A DNA stretch of 5,484 nt. Origin: Lachnospiraceae bacterium UBA1201. Its GTDB lineage: Bacteria; Bacillota; Clostridia; Lachnospirales; Lachnospiraceae. Location of the stretch: positions 1 to 5,484 of the forward strand of contig DBXX01000092.1 in assembly GCA_002309675.1 (NCBI GenBank). The letters run 5' to 3'. Positions 1 to 4,039 of the stretch are shown in pieces. The notes under the pieces were generated by a model, which worked only from the letters and a program-made list of their open reading frames with translations, was not told the origin of the DNA and made no database searches. The first letter of the stretch is position 1; each line of letters opens with the position of its first letter. A program made the position numbers and the translations under genes.

Positions 1-512
1 CTCGACTGCGGGTCGATGCCGACCGTCGGCTCATCGAAGATCAGCAGTTTCGGATGATGGCCGATGGCGCACGCGATGTTCAACCTGCGCTTCATGCCGC
101 CGGAGAATGTCCTGGCGTAATCGTTTTTCTTCTCGGAAAGTCCGACATAGGACAATGCTTCGTCGATCCTCTCCTTCAGCATCGCTCCCTTTATCCCATA
201 CAGCGACGTGAACAGTTCGACATTTTCCCAGGCCTTCAAATTCCCGTGGATCGCCAGTTCCTGCGGAATGTAACCCAGGTAACCGATCAGCTCGCGGCGG
301 TTCTTCCGGAAATCCTGTCCCATGAACTCCACGTTACCGAGCGTCGGCCGCACCAGATCGCAGATCATATTCATGGTCGTGCTCTTGCCGGCCCCGTTCG
401 GTCCCAGCAGACCGAAGATCTCCCCCTCCTCGATCTCGATATTCAGATTATCCACAACTACCTTACTACCGTATTTCTTCGTCAGGTCATTCGTCTTCAG
501 TATCGTCGCCAT
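1..512 (-). CDS. ABC transporter ATP-binding protein (NatA/BcrA-like, ABC-2 type exporter), 3' part outside window
   Basis: This is the cytoplasmic ATPase subunit of an ABC exporter. It would hydrolyse ATP to drive a separate membrane permease, which is probably the next gene to the left. The first 170 residues are present and the frame is open to the window edge; relatives are usually about 230-310 residues. I translated it by hand. Visible motifs are Walker A GPNGAGKST (residues 37-45), the Q-loop glutamine Q84 in YIPQE, the ABC signature FSGGM (136-140) followed by KRRLN, Walker B LLIFD (156-160) with catalytic E161, and the D-loop region GIDPQS (165-170). The FSGGMKRRL signature and the DPQS ending are typical of the COG1131 (CcmA/NatA/BcrA) group that pairs with ABC-2 permeases. 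The start ATG (512-510) has a good AAGGAG six bases upstream. The substrate cannot be told: antimicrobial peptide, lipid or sodium export are all possible. No key residue is missing in the visible part. Confidence 0.95.
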   Translation of the reverse strand, partial: MATILKTNDLTKKYGSKVVVDNLNIEIEEGEIFGLLGPNGAGKSTTMNMICDLVRPTLGNVEFMGQDFRKNRRELIGYLGYIPQELAIHGNLKAWENVELFTSLYGIKGAMLKERIDEALSYVGLSEKKNDYARTFSGGMKRRLNIACAIGHHPKLLIFDEPTVGIDPQS

Positions 513-518
513 TTTGAA

Positions 519-524
519 CTCCTT
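519..524 (-). promoter_or_regulatory. Ribosome binding site of the ABC ATPase gene
   Basis: AAGGAG on the minus strand ends six bases before the ATG at 512. It fixes the start of the ABC ATPase gene, which has no other in-frame start with a comparable site nearby. Confidence 0.85.
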
Positions 525-569
525 ACAAAAAAGAATGTGCCAAAGAACCTCTCGTTCATTGACACATTC

Positions 570-598
570 ATTATACGTTTTCGTATTTCGGTTTTGTA
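570..598 (-). promoter_or_regulatory. Probable sigma-A promoter of the ABC transporter gene
   Basis: A perfect -10 box, TATAAT, lies at 575-570 on the minus strand. At 17-bp spacing the -35 position (598-593) reads TACAAA, which matches the consensus TTGACA at only three of six bases. A strong -10 with a weak -35 is common in activator-dependent or tightly regulated promoters. Transcription would start near 563, giving a leader of about 50 bases. Two perfect inverted repeats lie directly upstream of the -35. Confidence 0.6.
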
Positions 599-621
599 GT
601 GAGAAAAGAAACATTTCTCAC
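599..621. promoter_or_regulatory. Perfect inverted repeat, possible operator (8-bp arms, 7-bp spacer)
   Basis: GTGAGAAA (599-606) and TTTCTCAC (614-621) are exact reverse complements separated by seven bases. The dyad abuts the putative -35 box of the ABC transporter promoter. It has no T-run after it on either strand, which argues against an intrinsic terminator and for a protein-binding site. Transporters of this type are often controlled by a GntR, TetR, MarR or MerR regulator, but no regulator gene is in the window, so the binding protein is unknown. Confidence 0.5.
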
Positions 622-635
622 GTGACGAAAGTCAC
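622..635. promoter_or_regulatory. Perfect inverted repeat GTGAC-N4-GTCAC, possible operator
   Basis: GTGAC (622-626) and GTCAC (631-635) flank GAAA. Written differently, this is GTGA-N6-TCAC, the core spacing of CRP-family sites, although the flanking bases are C/C rather than the T/A of the CRP consensus. It follows the 599-621 dyad with no gap, and the junction itself forms the palindrome TCACGTGA (618-625). The centre is about 65 bp upstream of the inferred transcription start, near where a class I activator would sit. A role as operator is inference. Confidence 0.5.
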
Positions 636-645
636 CTTTTGTAGC

Positions 646-661
646 AAGCAGTGAGCCAAAC
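646..661. repeat. Direct repeat copy 1 (16 bp) in the intergenic region
   Basis: AAGCAGTGAGCCAAAC here and AAGCAGTTAGCCAAAC at 724-739 differ at one base in 16. The copies are in the same orientation, 78 bp apart, and bracket a segment with two small GC-rich dyads (669-689 and 700-709). The function is unknown. Confidence 0.6.
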
Positions 662-723
662 GGCCAGTAAACGCCGCTTGCGAGCGTTTTCGGACGTATG
701 GCGAACGCCCATCATGAGCCGTG

Positions 724-739
724 AAGCAGTTAGCCAAAC
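724..739. repeat. Direct repeat copy 2 (16 bp), just past the stop of the upstream gene
   Basis: Partner of the copy at 646-661, with 15 of 16 bases identical. It ends one base before the stop codon of the second MutS-like gene (743-741, minus strand), so it marks the very edge of that gene. It could be a duplication scar, a regulator site or chance. Confidence 0.6.
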
Positions 740-740
740 T

Positions 741-2360
741 CTAATTGGCACCCCCAACGATCTTTTCGAAGAGGTCCAGGCCGAAACTGGTGAAGGTCGG
801 CTCGCCCGGAATCATGTGGAACGTACGCGTACCGTCCTGACGACGCTCGGCAGACAGGAAAGCCACACCCGAATCCGGATCATCCTTCGTCTCGTTATAT
901 ACACGTTCCGCAAAAGAAAGCAGGTGCGTTACCGTCAGAATACGCACGCCGGCCTCTTTCAACGCGCGGATGATATCGTATGCGATCACTGCGCCCTCAC
1001 GCTCGGTAGTCGTGGCAAAGGACTCGTTCAGCATGATCAGGGAACCTTCGCCGATATGCTCGATGATGTCGTTCATTCGCTTGAGCTCCTCATCCAGACG
1101 TCCGCTATTCATAGCACTGTCCTCACGACGTGTGAAATGTACGAAAATACGTGGGAAGATGCCGCTTTTAAACGAATGCGCCGTAACCGGTAAGCCGCAC
1201 TGCATCATCACGAGTGCTATTCCGATGCTTCGCAGGAACGTCGATTTTCCGCCTTGGTTCGCTCCCGTGACGATCAGCAGATCCTTCTGTTTCAGGGAAG
1301 AGGTGTTGCCGATCACTTGCACGCGCTGCTCGATCGCCATGACGAATTCCTTCAGATCCTCAAAGATCAGGTCGCGACGGTCACAAACCTCCGGGAAGCA
1401 ATACTCCATCCCGAACCGCTCCATGTGTTGCACGATCTGGATCGCGCCTACATAAAACGCCGTCTGATATTTGAGTTGTTCGAAAAACGTGCGGAATTCC
1501 TCTTTAAAATTCTTGAGTTTCTTCACCAGGTGACTGACCAGTTCATATTCGAGCTGATGTGTCTGACCCAGGATCCTCGGATCCTCGATCGTGAGAAATG
1601 AATCTGGGATACGGCTCTCCTTGAAGCGCTGTATCTTCTCGCGTGTACCGCCACGCTTGTAGAATTTCGATGTCTCCGACGAAACTTCATGCACCTTCAT
1701 GGGTCCGAGTTTCAGGCCGTCCTCGAGGTTGCATTCCAGCACGATCCTCGGGCGCACCAGTTGCTGACGGTACTCATCATTGACCGTGATACGATCGGTG
1801 AAAAACAAAATGTCATCCAGCAGTTTGCGGATATTTGCCTCGCGTTCGAGAGGGAACGACATAAGCAGTTCTCCGCGAAACATGGTAAGTCCCTTCGAAG
1901 TAAGTTCATTCTGCCGCATCATCGTATCGCGGATCAAGGCCAATGCATCACAGTATTTACGCAGTCGTTTGATATCCTCGACCAAAGCCTGCGCCGGACT
2001 TCCCTGATTATTGCGTTCGCGCCCTCTGCTCTTCTCTCCCCAATTCAACACAACCGACGTGCACATACTGTATAATCCCCGAATCAGGTCGGGAAACTTC
2101 AGACAGTCACGGATCACATCCTGCCGGAATTCGATCTCTTCCTTCGACTTCAAAGGTACCATCATCGCGTTACGAAGCGTTTCCAAAACGAAGATATCTT
2201 CGTTTTCGAGTTTCTTCACCTCGCCGTCGTCATAGATCACTTCTTTTGCAGCCGCCAGGAACAGCGCATCAAGTCCGAGATCCTGGATGATGCTCTCGGT
2301 ATCGTAATAAAACGTTTCTCTTCCACGCTCGTGGTCTGCATATAATAGGCATACTTTCAT
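741..2360 (-). CDS. MutS-family ATPase, second gene of a MutS-like pair
   Basis: A 539-residue protein with a C-terminal MutS-type ATPase (MutS domain V) and a helical middle region like the MutS core and lever. Walker A is TGANQGGKST (365-374), followed by FLRSIG. A signature-like segment NSGRLDEEL lies at 418-426. Walker B is LIMLNE (441-446), with Asn445 where MutS has Asp and with catalytic Glu446 kept. The H-loop histidine is H479 in VTHLL. VIGNTSSL (349-356) matches the segment that precedes Walker A in MutS. The mismatch-reading N-terminal domain is missing, as is the C-terminal Smr/KOW part of MutS2; E. coli MutS has about 850 residues and MutS2 about 780. The ATG overlaps the TGA of the upstream gene (ATGA), and AGGAG lies five bases before it, so the two are translationally coupled. 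Family membership is clear. The cellular role is unknown and a mismatch-repair function should not be assumed. Confidence 0.9.
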   Translation of the reverse strand: MKVCLLYADHERGRETFYYDTESIIQDLGLDALFLAAAKEVIYDDGEVKKLENEDIFVLETLRNAMMVPLKSKEEIEFRQDVIRDCLKFPDLIRGLYSMCTSVVLNWGEKSRGRERNNQGSPAQALVEDIKRLRKYCDALALIRDTMMRQNELTSKGLTMFRGELLMSFPLEREANIRKLLDDILFFTDRITVNDEYRQQLVRPRIVLECNLEDGLKLGPMKVHEVSSETSKFYKRGGTREKIQRFKESRIPDSFLTIEDPRILGQTHQLEYELVSHLVKKLKNFKEEFRTFFEQLKYQTAFYVGAIQIVQHMERFGMEYCFPEVCDRRDLIFEDLKEFVMAIEQRVQVIGNTSSLKQKDLLIVTGANQGGKSTFLRSIGIALVMMQCGLPVTAHSFKSGIFPRIFVHFTRREDSAMNSGRLDEELKRMNDIIEHIGEGSLIMLNESFATTTEREGAVIAYDIIRALKEAGVRILTVTHLLSFAERVYNETKDDPDSGVAFLSAERRQDGTRTFHMIPGEPTFTSFGLDLFEKIVGGAN

Positions 2361-3865
2361 AGACGCTCCTTCAGCTGCTCGTACGTCAGCCGGTATTTAT
2401 TTACCTGGTTCTGTGAGCAGGCGATATCCGGCGACACGCCACGTCGTATCTCAAATGTCTGGATGCCGTTTTCATCCAGCATGGCCTGCAAAGCCACTAC
2501 GCCTGTCTTCTCATCGGTCAATTCCTTCAGGTGCGTCACGTAAATGCCGGTACACCCAAGCCCTATAAAATGATCCAGAACGCGTTTTCCCATGATCTGT
2601 GCGTCATAGTTCGCCGCAGTGGTAAAAAGCTCATTTATGACCACGTAAGAGCCCTTCCTGTACTCTTGCATCATCGGTGCCAGGCGGACCAGCTCTTCCA
2701 TGAGCTTACCGCGTCCCGTCTCCACGCTTTCCTCGACGGAAAAATGCGTAAGAAGCCCCGGCAGGAAGGGTACATTGGCCGCCTGCGCAGGCACATCAAA
2801 TCCCATCTTTGTGAGAAACACGAGCTGCCCCAGGCTTCTGGCAAATGTCGTTTTTCCGCCCTGGTTCGGTCCGGTAAGCACGAAGAATCTCTCGCCCTCA
2901 CCGTAATAGAAATCATTTGCGACTATCTTACGCCCATCCTTCAGAGCCAGTAAGGCAAGCGCCAGGTCGTACAGCCCGGCCGCCTGCATCTGCTTCTTAT
3001 TATCCGTACGCGGCGTGGTAAAACGAAAACCTGCCTCCTCCATCTCGAGCTGCATCATGCGGTAGGAAAGATAGTACAGGATCTCCTCTTCAAATCGCTT
3101 CAGCAACGGACGTTCATACTTCTCCAGCGACTCCTCGGATCTCCGTATCGCCGCAAACAGTTTCGGTTTTTTCTCACGTAAAACACCCAGGCAGGTCTTC
3201 TCAAGTTCATTGATCGGTATTTCCTCGGCCGTGGGGTTCTCCAACAACGAGATTTCTGCCCCGTCCACGGAAGAAGCCCACTTCTCATAATCTCCGTCTC
3301 CCGGCACCTCTCCGAGGGCGATACTGATACGATCCTTCTCATACGTGATAATGAAATGCGTTTCACGGATCTCCTTTAGGATGGCGCCCGTATGCTCTAT
3401 CCCTTTTTTGAATTCTTCGGTAGCCAGGATATCTTCTACGATTTTCAAAAAGACCTGCAATCCCTCTGACTCTGGCTCCGCCTGTTTAAGGTCATGCGCC
3501 AGTTCTGCGTAAGCGCCGCAGTAAGCATCGACCATACGAATGCCCCACATGGACATCTGCAGATCATACAGAACTTTTTCCGTCTTTTTCTTTAAATCCT
3601 CAAGCGCAGTCAAACGATCGATGAATTTGATGAATGCATCAAACACCGGCTTCTTCTTCACGTCCTTATATACATCGCGACGATACGCTTCTTCCTCTGC
3701 ATCCGCCGGCATGGAACCGAACAGTTTTCGAACTTTCGAACCGCATTTTGCAGCAAGGTAATCGATGATCTGCACCAGATTCAAATCCTCGTACATCTCG
3801 GCATTCGCCTCTGCCGCCTGGTCGCTCTCGTTCATGTGGAGGATGCTGAAACCCACTTTTTCCAT
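2357..3865 (-). CDS. MutS-family ATPase, first gene of a MutS-like pair
   Basis: A 502-residue protein homologous to its downstream neighbour and similarly shortened. Residues 1-300 look mainly helical and charged, with no recognisable mismatch-binding domain, signal peptide or membrane segment. IVANDF (314-319) resembles the V-x-N-D segment ahead of Walker A in MutS. Walker A is TGPNQGGKTT (331-340). A signature-like TGRGKLMEEL lies at 383-392. Walker B is YVVINE (407-412), again with Asn411 in place of Asp and Glu412 retained. The H-loop histidine is H445 in IYVTHL. The start was chosen because GGAGG lies seven bases upstream and a near-consensus promoter lies upstream of that; a later ATG at residue 11 has no such site. 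It is the first gene of a two-gene operon and overlaps the next gene by 4 bp. It probably forms a heterodimer with that product, since MutS ATPases work as dimers. Its function is unknown. Confidence 0.88.
   Translation of the reverse strand: MEKVGFSILHMNESDQAAEANAEMYEDLNLVQIIDYLAAKCGSKVRKLFGSMPADAEEEAYRRDVYKDVKKKPVFDAFIKFIDRLTALEDLKKKTEKVLYDLQMSMWGIRMVDAYCGAYAELAHDLKQAEPESEGLQVFLKIVEDILATEEFKKGIEHTGAILKEIRETHFIITYEKDRISIALGEVPGDGDYEKWASSVDGAEISLLENPTAEEIPINELEKTCLGVLREKKPKLFAAIRRSEESLEKYERPLLKRFEEEILYYLSYRMMQLEMEEAGFRFTTPRTDNKKQMQAAGLYDLALALLALKDGRKIVANDFYYGEGERFFVLTGPNQGGKTTFARSLGQLVFLTKMGFDVPAQAANVPFLPGLLTHFSVEESVETGRGKLMEELVRLAPMMQEYRKGSYVVINELFTTAANYDAQIMGKRVLDHFIGLGCTGIYVTHLKELTDEKTGVVALQAMLDENGIQTFEIRRGVSPDIACSQNQVNKYRLTYEQLKERL
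2366..2370 (-). promoter_or_regulatory. Ribosome binding site of the second MutS-like gene, inside the first
   Basis: AGGAG on the minus strand lies five bases before the ATG at 2360. It sits within the last codons of the upstream gene (the Lys-Glu-Arg-Leu end), supporting coupled translation through the ATGA overlap. Confidence 0.8.
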
Positions 3866-3872
3866 ATTTCCG

Positions 3873-3877
3873 CCTCC
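3873..3877 (-). promoter_or_regulatory. Ribosome binding site of the first MutS-like gene
   Basis: GGAGG on the minus strand, seven bases before the ATG at 3865. It decides this start over the in-frame ATG ten codons later. Confidence 0.85.
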
Positions 3878-3919
3878 GGTATCATTTGTTCACTTTATAT
3901 CTCTAAACGCTTTTACTGC

Positions 3920-3948
3920 ATTATACCATTTCCGGCCCGAATTATCAA
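3920..3948 (-). promoter_or_regulatory. Sigma-A promoter of the MutS-like operon
   Basis: The -35 box TTGATA (3948-3943) matches the consensus at five of six bases. The spacer is exactly 17 bp, and the -10 box TATAAT (3925-3920) is perfect with an extended TG-n element before it. Transcription would start near 3913, leaving a leader of about 48 bases. No obvious operator dyad overlaps it, so expression may be constitutive and fairly strong. Confidence 0.85.
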
Positions 3949-3983
3949 TACAGATGCAAAATACAACCCTGATGCAGCGCACC

Positions 3984-4014
3984 AAAAAAACTCCCGGAGA
4001 TACCGGGAGTTTTT
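3984..4014 (-). terminator. Intrinsic terminator after the leucine-rich repeat gene
   Basis: A perfect 8-bp stem (ACTCCCGG at 3990-3997 with CCGGGAGT at 4003-4010) closes a 5-base loop. Read on the minus strand it is followed by a run of seven T, and A/T flanks extend the stem. It begins about 26 bases past the stop codon at 4040 and ends the surface-protein transcript before the MutS-like promoter. On the plus strand it also has a T-run (4010-4014), so it could work in both directions. Confidence 0.92.
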
Positions 4015-4039
4015 CGGATAAAACGATTTATCGGGAGGA

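Noticed and set aside
54..599. Plus-strand open frame of 181 codons opposite the ABC ATPase
   Set aside because: It runs antisense to a gene with all ABC motifs in order, has no ribosome binding site, and its translation resembles no protein family. It is a shadow frame.
669..709. Intrinsic terminator for the second MutS-like gene
   Set aside because: The stems AAACGC/GCGTTT and GGCG/CGCC are short and neither is followed by a T-run on the minus strand.
651..1193. Plus-strand open frame of 180 codons
   Set aside because: It covers the intergenic repeats and the antisense of the MutS-like ATPase domain, with no recognisable motif. A shadow of the minus-strand gene is the simpler reading.
741..3865. 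Calling the pair MutS1 or MutS2
   Set aside because: They are too short, lack the mismatch-recognition domain and the Smr/KOW region, and differ in the Walker A and B loops. Only family-level assignment is supported.
741..3865. Treating the two ATPases as ABC transporter subunits
   Set aside because: The Walker A loop NQGGK and the H-loop context are MutS-type, and there is no LSGGQ signature such as the left-hand ABC gene has.
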